A stretch of 64,000 nt of DNA from JACCVL01 sp963704295. GTDB lineage: Bacteria > Actinomycetota > Actinomycetes > Propionibacteriales > Nocardioidaceae. The stretch lies in assembly GCA_963704295.1 (NCBI GenBank), contig OY969884.1, positions 2,232,001 through 2,296,000 on the forward strand. Direction: 5' to 3'. Of this stretch, positions 43,187 to 51,507 are shown one piece after another. The translations under genes were made by a program, and so were the position numbers. The stretch's first letter is position 1. Every line of letters begins with the position of its first letter. The notes below the pieces were generated by a model, which made no database searches, was not told the DNA's origin, and saw only the letters and a program-made list of their open reading frames with translations.

Positions 43187-45169
43187 TCATGCGGGTTGCG
43201 TCGCGTGCTCGGCGGCATCCATCACCTTGACGCGCACCTCATCATCGAGTCCGAACTCGGTGATCCACTCCTGGACGGCTCCGCCGAGCCACTTCGTCGC
43301 CCAGCCGTTGTAGAGATGCAGTCCGCCGATCGTTCGCTGGGCGTACTTCTTGCCGTGCGACTTCTCGGCGTGAAGGTGTCCGTTGTACGGACCCGCCCGG
43401 AGGCGTTCGGAGTCCAGCTCCCACAACGCCCTAGCTACCCGCCAGTGCAACATCTTGACATCGTGGACATCACCCCAGCGCTCGCCGCGGAACTGGACGT
43501 AGTCGAACCGGTCGGGGTCTCGCATCCCGATGGGGGGGAACTCAAGATCGACCACCCGCACAAGGTCTTCGGGCACATCCATTGGGACGTCAGCCGGTCG
43601 CGGCCACGTGGCCAGGAACCGCTCGATGAGCTGCGCCGTGCGCTGACGCATCGCATCTGAGTCCCATCCATCGGCAGCTGCTAGGGCAGCAGTCTCTGCG
43701 ACCTCGCTCCTGAGGAAGTAGGCCTTCTTCTCGTGGAACGAGCGATTGCTAGCGCCGGCGTTGAGATGGGCCTCCAGCAGGGTCAGGTTGCCGAGGGTGT
43801 TAAGGAGTACGCGGAAGGTCGCCTGTTCGTCGATCGTCAGCTGTCCCCACGCTGTGCCACCACCGGTCCAGACGCCTTTGGGATGCTGGGGGTGGATGTG
43901 CTCGACTTGGAGATCGGCGGCAACCGGGGCGTCCTGCAGTCGGGCGAGGACGTAGCCCACGTGTGGCGCGCTTCCGTGCGTCAGCTTCAGCCGGATCGCG
44001 GCGTCCTCCGGGGTGCGCCGAACCACACCCCCCAGCGGATACCTGCCCGATCGGAGCTCGCGGCAGAGTGTCCCGACCACGCTCAGACCACGGGAAAGAT
44101 CCACGACGGCGCGCCGGATGAACATTGTCTCGATGTCGGCCAATGTCGCGAGCAGTGTGTCCTTCGCGATCCGGCCGTCGCGGTAGTCGCCGTAGACGCC
44201 GAGCAACAAGGGCCTCGGCGCCCCCTCGAAAGTCGCGAGCTGACGGAGCTGCTTGGCAATCTCGGGATCCGTCTCCTGCTCGGGACGAAGGAGAACTGCG
44301 TACCGCTCCGCATGCTTCCGCCAGTCGCCCAGGACGTCCTGCGTGAGATCGTTCCGGTGCGCGTAGCGCTCCCGGAACGCTCGGTAGACCCCGAAGTCGC
44401 CCGTGAAGTCCGGCTGGCGGTCGGCGGTCAGCACGAGGTAGTCGCGCCAGAACGCGCGGTGGGCACCGGCGGTTGCCTCTTCGATCGGCACCCAGAACCT
44501 GGTTTCAAGCTCGACCTGCTCGTAGTGCGTGCGACCCATGTGGACGTAGTTGTGGATGAGCTCGTCGTCGGCGAGCGCGGCGCCGGTCGAGTTGAGGCTC
44601 TCAAAGATCTGCTGCGCGTTGGCCTGCGGCAGCAAGCTCACCGCCACGTGCTCGAGGCGGTGGATGCCGCGCCACACGACCTCCCAGTCGTCGCTGACGC
44701 GGTCGCGGAGGTAGCGGTAGTTCTCCTCGAAGGTCGTCGCTCCGGCCCCCCTGGTGGCACCCGACAGCAGATCGTCGACGACCGCCTCGTAGCGGGCATG
44801 CGGACGGACGCGGGAACGCGTCGGCGGGCCGCCCGGAGCCAGCAGGATCGCGCGCGCCTGGGCTGCCAGCCGCGGATCGGCGGCGGACGCGTGGTCGGCG
44901 ATAGCAGCCAAGATGAGCATCAAGGTGACGATCCGTTGCTGACCGTCAACGAGCGTTACCCCGCCGCCCACCTCCCCAGTCGCCAGGATCGATCCGATGA
45001 AGTGGCTGCGCCCATCGGTCTCCGCGGCAACCGCACGGATGTCGCTCAGGAGCTGCTCGCAGACTTCTTCCCGCCAGCGGTACTCACGCTGATAAACCGG
45101 GATGGCGATACGGGGGTGCTCCGTCACCCACGACAACGTGTCGAACGCGCCTGCTGAGACGTTGCTCAC
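43187..45169 (-). CDS. DUF262-DUF1524 protein (GmrSD-like restriction protein)
   Basis: A 660-residue protein. The N-terminal DUF262 domain shows VYQREYRW (residues 25-32) and the DGQQR box (75-79), the ParB/Srx-like nucleotide-hydrolysing core of GmrS. The DUF1524 His-Me (HNH) nuclease region has EHIHPQHP near residue 424 and NTLGNLTLL near 457, followed by the Asn-rich segment. The last 130 residues are an added C-terminal domain with PIGMRDPDRFDYVQ and AVQEWITEFGL. GmrSD enzymes cut modified phage DNA; other DUF262 proteins do the same in phosphorothioate systems, but no dnd/ssp genes are here. GTG 45169. Confidence 0.88.
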   Translation of the reverse strand: MSNVSAGAFDTLSWVTEHPRIAIPVYQREYRWREEVCEQLLSDIRAVAAETDGRSHFIGSILATGEVGGGVTLVDGQQRIVTLMLILAAIADHASAADPRLAAQARAILLAPGGPPTRSRVRPHARYEAVVDDLLSGATRGAGATTFEENYRYLRDRVSDDWEVVWRGIHRLEHVAVSLLPQANAQQIFESLNSTGAALADDELIHNYVHMGRTHYEQVELETRFWVPIEEATAGAHRAFWRDYLVLTADRQPDFTGDFGVYRAFRERYAHRNDLTQDVLGDWRKHAERYAVLLRPEQETDPEIAKQLRQLATFEGAPRPLLLGVYGDYRDGRIAKDTLLATLADIETMFIRRAVVDLSRGLSVVGTLCRELRSGRYPLGGVVRRTPEDAAIRLKLTHGSAPHVGYVLARLQDAPVAADLQVEHIHPQHPKGVWTGGGTAWGQLTIDEQATFRVLLNTLGNLTLLEAHLNAGASNRSFHEKKAYFLRSEVAETAALAAADGWDSDAMRQRTAQLIERFLATWPRPADVPMDVPEDLVRVVDLEFPPIGMRDPDRFDYVQFRGERWGDVHDVKMLHWRVARALWELDSERLRAGPYNGHLHAEKSHGKKYAQRTIGGLHLYNGWATKWLGGAVQEWITEFGLDDEVRVKVMDAAEHATQPA

Positions 45170-45219
45170 GCGGGTTTCCTCTTCGAATCGGATGCGGTGC
45201 CAGTCAGCCTGGCATCGGA

Positions 45220-46027
45220 TTAGTTCTGCGGTGACGCATCAACCGGGACGACAGTGACGTCGGCACCCCGCGCCATGATCACACCGCGGCTCGCGACCGA
45301 GCGCGCCCACGACACGGCGCCGGCCTCGATCTCGTCGGCGGTGTCGAGCAGCATCGTGACGATCTCGAACTGTCCCGGGGTGAAGAGAGACCGCTCATGG
45401 GCGCGTTCGATCGTCATGGGTAGACCGCACCAACGCTCGGGTGCTTGCGCACTAGCCGGTTGAGCATTGGCGTGCTGGGGTCGACGCCGGCGTACCCTCA
45501 GGCGACGTGAGCCCGAGATCAAGTACCCGGCCGGTGCCGCACCCGATATCGAGGATCGAGGGCTCATAGTCGCCTGTGAGCTCGGCGACAGCACTCCGCA
45601 CGACATTCGCGAAGCCTGGCGCGTCGGGACGCATCGCGTCATATTCGGCGGCGACGGCGCCGTAGAGCGACACGACGCCGGACTCGGTGCTCGGCGCATT
45701 CTGCACGCCGTAGGTCCGGTCGGTCGTCGCCTGGTTTATGAGGGTGGTGCCGGCGGGGTCTACATCCATCGTCCACCACTTGAGGCGACCGTCCGAGCTG
45801 TGGAGATATAGGTTCGTCATCCCGTAGAACTTCGCCGGCCTGCCGAACGTCTGAATCACCCGCCCGGCCCGAACGAAGTCGTCGCGGTTGATCTCGGCGG
45901 TGCGGCCCTCCACAACGTAGTGTTGAGGAGCCGTCTCGGCGTAGGTCTTTGCCCAGATCCACCGCAGTCCAGCCGTCGTCTTGTGCCACCAGTCAAGGTC
46001 GTCCCGTGTGATCATCGGCCTGTCCAT
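45220..46027 (-). CDS. Class I SAM-dependent methyltransferase, two apparent frameshifts
   Basis: From ATG 46027 the first 170 residues include an N-terminal ITRDDLDWWHKTTAGLRW region and then AVAAEYDAMRP leading to motif I, SILDIGCGTGRVLDLGL. The frame then stops, but a second frame continues with YAGVDPSTPMLNRLV and a third with MTIERAHERSLFTPGQFEIV and TADEIEAGAV to the stop at 45220. Both joins behave as one missing base (near 45497 and 45420). If read through, it is a complete roughly 269-residue methyltransferase. Substrate unknown. It lies 50 bp upstream of the DUF262 gene on the same strand, as a possible partner. Confidence 0.7.
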
Positions 46028-46213
46028 TCTCGGTCCACGCCAATCCGTTCGTGGCGCGGTATTCACCCTGCCACCAACCTCCGACAGATCGACGTCCCCC
46101 TTGGAAGCCGAGTCACTCCGCCGCGAGTGGGACACCCCCCCGTGGCTTCTTCCTGCGCCGAGGCTTCGCGCCCTACCGCCGCCAGCGCGCCCGCTCAAAC
46201 GTCGGCCGTGTTA

Positions 46214-47524
46214 CTACGGCTCTCGGGCACTCGGCGGCTCGTTCGTTCCCTTGCGTATCTTGCGGACCTGGCCCGCGACACCGCCGGCGACACGCTCGCC
46301 TGACGTGCGAGCTAGGTGAGCGGCGGCGCGAGACGTCGAAGCAGTGATCTCCTTGGTTGCCTTACCGGTGCGTACAGCGTGCTGCTTCAACTCTGCGCGC
46401 GCATCGGCGAACTCAGGCTCCGTGACCTCCGGCAACTCTCGGAGCTCAAGCCTGGCGGCCGCGCGGAACTCACGGACACGGTTGTGCACCTTCACCGCGA
46501 CCTCAGCCAGGTCGTCGCGGCTGAACACGTGACGGACATCCAAAGGTCGAAGGATGCGCAGGCGTTCGACTAAGTCGTCTAGCTTGTCGGCGACTTCGCT
46601 ATTCGACTCCCGCTGACGCAGCAGTTGCTCTCGGCTGCCCTCGACGGCCCCCTGAAGCTTGTCGGGTTCCTGCGCCTTGATGCGGGCGATGCGGAGGAAC
46701 TCGTAGAGGTGCATCGCCTGTTCCGCGACGAGCATGAGTCGAAGTGCGTCCGCGACGTCTCCTGGCTCGAAAATCTTCTCCAGCGCCTGCGCACGTTTCG
46801 GCACCGACTTGGACTCGGCGGTCTTGTCGATGCGCTGCTGAACATATGACCGCAGAGTCTCGAGATCGCGGTAGATCTGCTGACGGCTCGAGGCCACCGA
46901 GTCCCAGTCCGCCTCGGTCAAGTGCCGGTGTCGAGTGGCGCCCTCCACCACGAGCTGCAGATGTCGGTAGTTGCCTACAACGTCACCCACCTGGCGCGAC
47001 GTTTGCATCCGTCGGATGTCATCGACCGTGTCCGCGACCTCCTCAACAGCCTTCTGCACGTCGGCAATGGCGGATCGAAGCGCGAGCGAGACTGCGGCCG
47101 TTTGCATCGCAAGCGCCTGCTCAGCTGCGAGGGACACTGGTTCGAAAGTCAGCTGGCCGGCGATCCGGCCACCGTCTCCGCGCACATAGCCACGCATGGC
47201 CCGCCCAACCTTCTGCGGCCCGAACTCCTGCACCTTGGCGGCGGACTCGGCCGTGAGGCGGAGGTACTCTCCGCCTGTCAGGGCGACGCCGCCAACGCTG
47301 GCCCCGAGAGCAGACGCGTCCGCGATGCTTTGACGAGTAACAGCCGCACCGCCCTGATCACCCAGCGGCGCCAGCAGCCTTCTGATGGCCTCCTCCACTG
47401 CTGCTTGAGGACCCTGTACCAGCAGTCCGGACTCATCAGCCAGTAGGAGCACCTCGTTCTCGCTTAGCGGCAACAGCGACTCGCCATCGCCCTCAGCACG
47501 CCAAGCGTCGTCATCACGTGCCAC
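46214..47524 (-). CDS. Helical/coiled-coil protein of unknown function (436 aa)
   Basis: A 436-residue protein I do not recognise. The N-terminal 110 residues look globular (LLADESGLLVQGPQAAVEEAI, an Ala-rich GGVALTGG turn), and residues 130-380 are strongly helical with heptad-like patterns (LRSAIADVQKAVEEVADTV; DKLDDLVERLRILRP). The C-terminus is basic. No membrane segment or nuclease motif is seen. It overlaps the preceding 117-aa gene by 11 bp, which in turn overlaps a GIY-YIG gene, so the three form one leftward operon. GTG 47524. Confidence 0.7.
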   Translation of the reverse strand: MARDDDAWRAEGDGESLLPLSENEVLLLADESGLLVQGPQAAVEEAIRRLLAPLGDQGGAAVTRQSIADASALGASVGGVALTGGEYLRLTAESAAKVQEFGPQKVGRAMRGYVRGDGGRIAGQLTFEPVSLAAEQALAMQTAAVSLALRSAIADVQKAVEEVADTVDDIRRMQTSRQVGDVVGNYRHLQLVVEGATRHRHLTEADWDSVASSRQQIYRDLETLRSYVQQRIDKTAESKSVPKRAQALEKIFEPGDVADALRLMLVAEQAMHLYEFLRIARIKAQEPDKLQGAVEGSREQLLRQRESNSEVADKLDDLVERLRILRPLDVRHVFSRDDLAEVAVKVHNRVREFRAAARLELRELPEVTEPEFADARAELKQHAVRTGKATKEITASTSRAAAHLARTSGERVAGGVAGQVRKIRKGTNEPPSAREP

Positions 47525-47867
47525 TGCTCTCGCCCCTGTCGTTGCCGCGGACCCGCCCTGCCCTCACCGGATGCCCGAAATAGGCAGGTTGTCGACAATC
47601 TGAAGCCTTTCCAAGCGACACGGTGAGTATGCGGGCAAGAAGGTCGAGCGTGTGTGGCAGGCCGCCGGCCCGGCGCAACCCGTCGCCCTTCTTGTCGATC
47701 GCATCCGGCGGTTCTGGCGTCCGCCCATGCGACCACAGCCAGGCCACGTCGAAGCGAGCCCTACATTCCGGGTCGTTGCGCAGGTACATCGCGATGAGCC
47801 GGTCGCATCTGTCATCCTGGTCGCGCTCGTCGAGGGCCTTCGCACGAAGCTCACCCAGGTCCGTCAT
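47514..47867 (-). CDS. Small protein of unknown function (117 aa)
   Basis: ATG 47867 yields a 117-residue protein, rich in charged residues: MTDLGELRAKALDERDQDDR, an RLIAMYLRNDPECRARFDVAWLW helix and GDGLRRAGGLPHTLDLLARIL. The last 30 residues are less convincing; another frame gives RLQIVDNLPISGIR with a stop at 47564, so an indel near 47610-47640 is possible. Overlaps both neighbours, suggesting coupled translation. No function assigned. Confidence 0.55.
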   Translation of the reverse strand: MTDLGELRAKALDERDQDDRCDRLIAMYLRNDPECRARFDVAWLWSHGRTPEPPDAIDKKGDGLRRAGGLPHTLDLLARILTVSLGKASDCRQPAYFGHPVRAGRVRGNDRGESSGT

Positions 47868-48384
47868 CTGGGTGCCATGCTCGCGCGGTGTCCGCCGGGC
47901 GCTTTCCTCTCGAAGTCACCCTTCTCGGGGCCCCGACCTTGTCGAGATTGAGCAGAGGCTGCAATTGACGAACGACTGCGGTTCGAGTCGCCGAGGGTCG
48001 CGCCCTCCCGTTTGGCCACGTCGAAAGTGAGAGTCGTTGCTCCATCCAGCCGCTCAGGTGGCCCTCGCTCGCTGTGTCCAGTGCGAAACTGGCCCTGGCA
48101 TCGGGCTTGGCCAGGTTGCGGGGCACGGCAACGAGGGCGAGCTCGTCTACCAGCAGCGCTACGAGACTGCGACGTACCGTGGAGGAGCCGGTCCTGCCGG
48201 CGGCGAAGTGGGTGCCGACGTCTCGACCGTTGAGACTCCTCTCCGCCTTGCCGACGTAGAGGGGCTGATCGGCGAAGGCGGGACTCAGCCCGAGCTCGGC
48301 CCACGCGCCCTCGTCGCCGTACAACGCGTACAACCCAAGTTCACGTGGAATGAGCTCGACCGCGTCGCTGTGCGTGTGGCTCAC
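47851..48384 (-). CDS. GIY-YIG nuclease family protein
   Basis: A roughly 177-residue single-domain GIY-YIG protein. The paired motifs are GLYALYGD (GIY equivalent) and PLYVGKAERSLNGRD (YIG equivalent), with the arginine of the active site in GRDVGTHF, and TGSSTVRRSL matching the family. The metal-binding glutamate is not obvious beyond the HLSGWMEQRL helix. It differs from the truncated GIY-YIG-family gene at 42227. GTG 48384 starts close to the domain; TTG 48393 is an alternative. It is divergent from the DUF6361 operon, 60-140 bp apart. Confidence 0.78.
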   Translation of the reverse strand: MSHTHSDAVELIPRELGLYALYGDEGAWAELGLSPAFADQPLYVGKAERSLNGRDVGTHFAAGRTGSSTVRRSLVALLVDELALVAVPRNLAKPDARASFALDTASEGHLSGWMEQRLSLSTWPNGRARPSATRTAVVRQLQPLLNLDKVGAPRRVTSRGKRPADTARAWHPDDGPG

Positions 48385-48443
48385 GCCGGCCAAGATCTGA
48401 GCGCTGCGTCGATCAGGTGGTCACTCGGCATACCTCATCCTCA

Positions 48444-48457
48444 CTCAATTGATTGAG
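48444..48457. promoter_or_regulatory. Palindrome between divergent operons
   Basis: CTCAAT-TG-ATTGAG, 6-bp perfect arms, in an AT-rich pocket between the leftward GIY-YIG operon and the rightward DUF6361 operon. Placement suits a shared operator or promoter element; no regulator gene is seen beside it. Confidence 0.4.
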
Positions 48458-48524
48458 CGACCCGTGGCGCATCGGGCTATACGGCGCCATTGACGTGGGC
48501 GAGGGGCTCCGATTGCATCATGGG

Positions 48525-49691
48525 GTGGCGACTTTCGGCTGGCTTGACGGGGACGACTCTCAACGGAATGCGATGCTGGAAGTCGTCAAGCTCTTTGAGG
48601 ATTCCTCAACGGTCGACGAGCTCGGGATCGGGAGCGTGCGCGACACGTTCTCCAACACCTTCTTTCCCGGCACATCAACACTGCACACGAGGGCCCGCTA
48701 CCTCCTGTTCATCCCCTGGCTCGTCAACGACGTTGCCCGACACAGGTGGCCCATCGACAGAGCCCTCTCCGAACTACGCAAGCGGGAGATCGAGCTGATT
48801 CACGCGCTCATCGCCGCGGGAGAGACCCAGGGTGTGATCGGGCGTGACGCCAAGCAGTCGCTCAAGACCATGCCCAGCTCGCTTTACTGGGCCAGCCTCG
48901 AGCACCTCGGCATCCGTCGCTGGCGCACAACCCTGTCCGGCTACTTCCGCAACTCCAACCAGCACTCGGGGCCAGCGGAGGACCCGGACGGCGCCGACCT
49001 GGGTGTCGATCGCTTCGGAATGGCAAGCCTTCCACCGCGGCCGGACGACCTTTTCCAAGCGACCACGTTCGGACTCAGCCCAGGCGAAGCCGAGTTCCTC
49101 AAGGCTCGCGTTGCCGCATCGGCGCGTGAATCCATGTTCGCGTGGCTGGCGGTCAACCGACCGGAATCGGCAGCGGACTGGATCTGGGAACACGAGGCCC
49201 ACGACGACTTCCCGCCGGAACTCGCCCAACTCGTTGACGATGCCCGCAGGGTCCACCACAGCGCCACAGGACCCGCCATCCTCTACAACGTCATGATGGC
49301 CGAGATAACAGGCAACGACGAGGTGCGGGAGGAGTATGCCAGCTACCTAGAGGACTGGTTGGGGCAGCTTGACCAGCAGCGGGTGTTCGACGGCTGGGAT
49401 CGCGCCGATTTCTGGAGCCGGCTCCTGCGGCTCAACCCGCGCATCCGTCCTGGCACCCGGCGTTTCCTGGAGGCATGGTGGGATCTTGCCGAGTCCGGCC
49501 AGCACGAGGGCGACGCCGCTCGTCATCTGGTCACCAGCAGGGAGCTCCAGCTCAAGGGCGCACGGGCGCGACTGACGTATCCCGATGCCCGATCCACCTG
49601 GGGTATCGGCGCTGGGACGGGGGCGCTCGACTACCGATGGACCATCGCGCGACGCCACCTCAACGACATCGCAGTCGGACTGGAGGCGTGA
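48525..49691 (+). CDS. DUF6361 family protein, first gene of candidate defence operon
   Basis: About 388 residues. The DUF6361 hallmarks are the N-terminal FGWLDGDDSQRN, the TVDELGIGSVRD box, FFPGTSTLHTRARYLLFIPWL, and a middle YWASLEHLGIRRW. All are characteristic of this family, which I know only as uncharacterised. No catalytic motif is visible; the abundant aromatic and charged helices suggest a scaffold or sensor. GTG 48525 puts the conserved FGWLD at residues 4-8; TTG 48453 would add 24 residues. One base separates its stop from the next start, so it is co-translated with the PLD and helicase genes. Confidence 0.82.
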   Translation: MATFGWLDGDDSQRNAMLEVVKLFEDSSTVDELGIGSVRDTFSNTFFPGTSTLHTRARYLLFIPWLVNDVARHRWPIDRALSELRKREIELIHALIAAGETQGVIGRDAKQSLKTMPSSLYWASLEHLGIRRWRTTLSGYFRNSNQHSGPAEDPDGADLGVDRFGMASLPPRPDDLFQATTFGLSPGEAEFLKARVAASARESMFAWLAVNRPESAADWIWEHEAHDDFPPELAQLVDDARRVHHSATGPAILYNVMMAEITGNDEVREEYASYLEDWLGQLDQQRVFDGWDRADFWSRLLRLNPRIRPGTRRFLEAWWDLAESGQHEGDAARHLVTSRELQLKGARARLTYPDARSTWGIGAGTGALDYRWTIARRHLNDIAVGLEA

Positions 49692-49692
49692 G

Positions 49693-51507
49693 GTGCTCAA
49701 CCCAGACGTACGCCACTTGTTCACAGACGCCCTCCGCCCCCCGACGGGATCGCGTATTGACGCCGCTGTCGCCACTACCTATTCCTTGGACATCAACTCA
49801 CTACTTCTCGCGCCTCTGTCGATGGCGGCGTACGACCAGGCGGAGGGGGGCATCGAGGGTGCCGCTCCTCATGAGCTGCTCGAGTCCATCCGTCGGTACG
49901 CCGAGCGCACCACGGTCTTCTGTCAGGCGGGCGGCATCCACGTACCTTCGATCTATCGCAAGTTGACCGTCTTCGCTGAGGACTCGGTTCTGGAGGTGAC
50001 GCCGCCGGCGGGGGGCGTCTTCCATCCGAAGTTGTGGTTGCTCCGGTTCACCACGGCTTCGGGCGAACTGACGCATCGGCTGGTGTGCCTGAGTCGCAAC
50101 CTGACCGGCGACCGTTCCTGGGACACGGTGCTCACTACCGATGAGGACCCCGCTTCCTCCCACCAGATGGCGGCGGAACCACTGTCCGCCTTCCTGCTCG
50201 ACCTCGCGCAGATGACGGTGCGCCCGGTCGCGGCGGCTCGACGTGAGCTCCTGCACGACCTTGCCGCCTCGCTGCGCGGCCGCTCCTTCGCCGTGCCTTC
50301 GCCTTTCGCCTCGGGGGAGCTCTACCCGATCGGAACTTCCCAAGGCCGGGACTGGCCAGTGCCCTCATCAGCCGAACGAATTGTGGTCATCTCCCCCTTC
50401 CTCGACGCAACGACGGTGAGGCGGCTTGGTCGGTCGTCAGTTGTCGTGTCGCGCGCCGAGACCTTTGACCGGCTCGGCGCCACAGTTCTCGCCGGCCACG
50501 ACCTCCGAGTCTTGCAGCCGCACGCGGACGCACCGCCGGAGGACCTGGTCGAGCAGGTGGACGACGCCGGGCAACCGGAACGCCCCGGTGAAGTGAAGAC
50601 GGGTCTGCACGCCAAGGTGTTGTCGTGGGACATCGGAATCACCGGACACCTCCTCACCGGGTCGGCAAACGCGACCTCCGCTGCGTTTGGTGGCAATGTC
50701 GAGTTCGGCGTCCTGCTGAGTGGGCCAGCATCGCAGTGCGGTGCGGCCGCCATCATGAAGGAGTCCGACAAGGAGACCGGCTTCGCCCGCCTCCTCCAGC
50801 CATACACCGCGTGCCAGGCCCCAGTTCCTGATCCCGCGTACGGCCTTGAACGAGAGATCGAGCAGTTCCACGCAGCGCTCGCCGCCAACGATCCCGCGTT
50901 TCACGCCCGCACTACGACCTATGGGTACGACGTGGAGTTGGTGCTTCCACCTCCCGACAAGACGATAGGGAAGACGTGGGTGCGACCAGTCACCCTCAAG
51001 GACGGCTACGAAAGACGGCTTGGGGAGAACAACACCTGGACGGGGTTGGGCCACTCCGACCTTCCGACGTTCGTCGCGGTCCGTACGCGACTCCAACGTG
51101 ACGGCGTCGTCGTGGAGAGAAGCAGCGCGCTGCGCGCAACCCTCGAGGGCGGACCCGATGACCGGGCACGACGAGTTCTCCGCGAGCTGCTGAGCCGCGT
51201 CGAGGACATTCTTCGATACCTCGCCCTCCTGCTGCGGGACCCCGGAATCGACGACGTGGCTTCCGCGCTGCTGGAGGCAACGAACGATGAGGGCGGCCCT
51301 CTCGACGGGTCACAACGACCGGCGTGGATGGACGACCTCATCATGCTGGAGCCGTTGGTGCGGGCCTTCGCGCGCGAGGACGGTTCACTCGAGCGGGTGC
51401 AACGGCTGCTCGACGACCTCGCGGACGACACCGGCGCCCTGCCAGACCTCGGGTCCGACTTCGAGCACCTGTGGCGGGTCGTGTCTGCCGCGCGGGAGGA
51501 ACGATGA
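49693..51507 (+). CDS. Phospholipase-D-like nuclease (two HKD half-sites)
   Basis: A 604-residue protein. The first HKD half is GGVFHPKLWLL (H111, K113) with the following SRNLTG, the second is GLHAKVLSW (H306, K308) with GSANATSAAFGG. Together they make the paired active site of a PLD-type phosphodiesterase, in this context probably a DNA or RNA nuclease. The rest is helical with no membrane segments. GTG 49693 begins 1 bp after the DUF6361 stop, and the stop TGA overlaps the helicase ATG (ATGA), so expression is coupled. DISARM DrmC is a PLD protein with a comparable partner helicase, but DUF6361 is not part of DISARM. Confidence 0.85.
   Translation: MLNPDVRHLFTDALRPPTGSRIDAAVATTYSLDINSLLLAPLSMAAYDQAEGGIEGAAPHELLESIRRYAERTTVFCQAGGIHVPSIYRKLTVFAEDSVLEVTPPAGGVFHPKLWLLRFTTASGELTHRLVCLSRNLTGDRSWDTVLTTDEDPASSHQMAAEPLSAFLLDLAQMTVRPVAAARRELLHDLAASLRGRSFAVPSPFASGELYPIGTSQGRDWPVPSSAERIVVISPFLDATTVRRLGRSSVVVSRAETFDRLGATVLAGHDLRVLQPHADAPPEDLVEQVDDAGQPERPGEVKTGLHAKVLSWDIGITGHLLTGSANATSAAFGGNVEFGVLLSGPASQCGAAAIMKESDKETGFARLLQPYTACQAPVPDPAYGLEREIEQFHAALAANDPAFHARTTTYGYDVELVLPPPDKTIGKTWVRPVTLKDGYERRLGENNTWTGLGHSDLPTFVAVRTRLQRDGVVVERSSALRATLEGGPDDRARRVLRELLSRVEDILRYLALLLRDPGIDDVASALLEATNDEGGPLDGSQRPAWMDDLIMLEPLVRAFAREDGSLERVQRLLDDLADDTGALPDLGSDFEHLWRVVSAAREER

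Noticed and set aside
43187..45169. Identification as SspE or a phosphorothioate-linked DUF262 protein
   Set aside because: No ssp or dnd genes nearby, so only a GmrSD-like call is supported.
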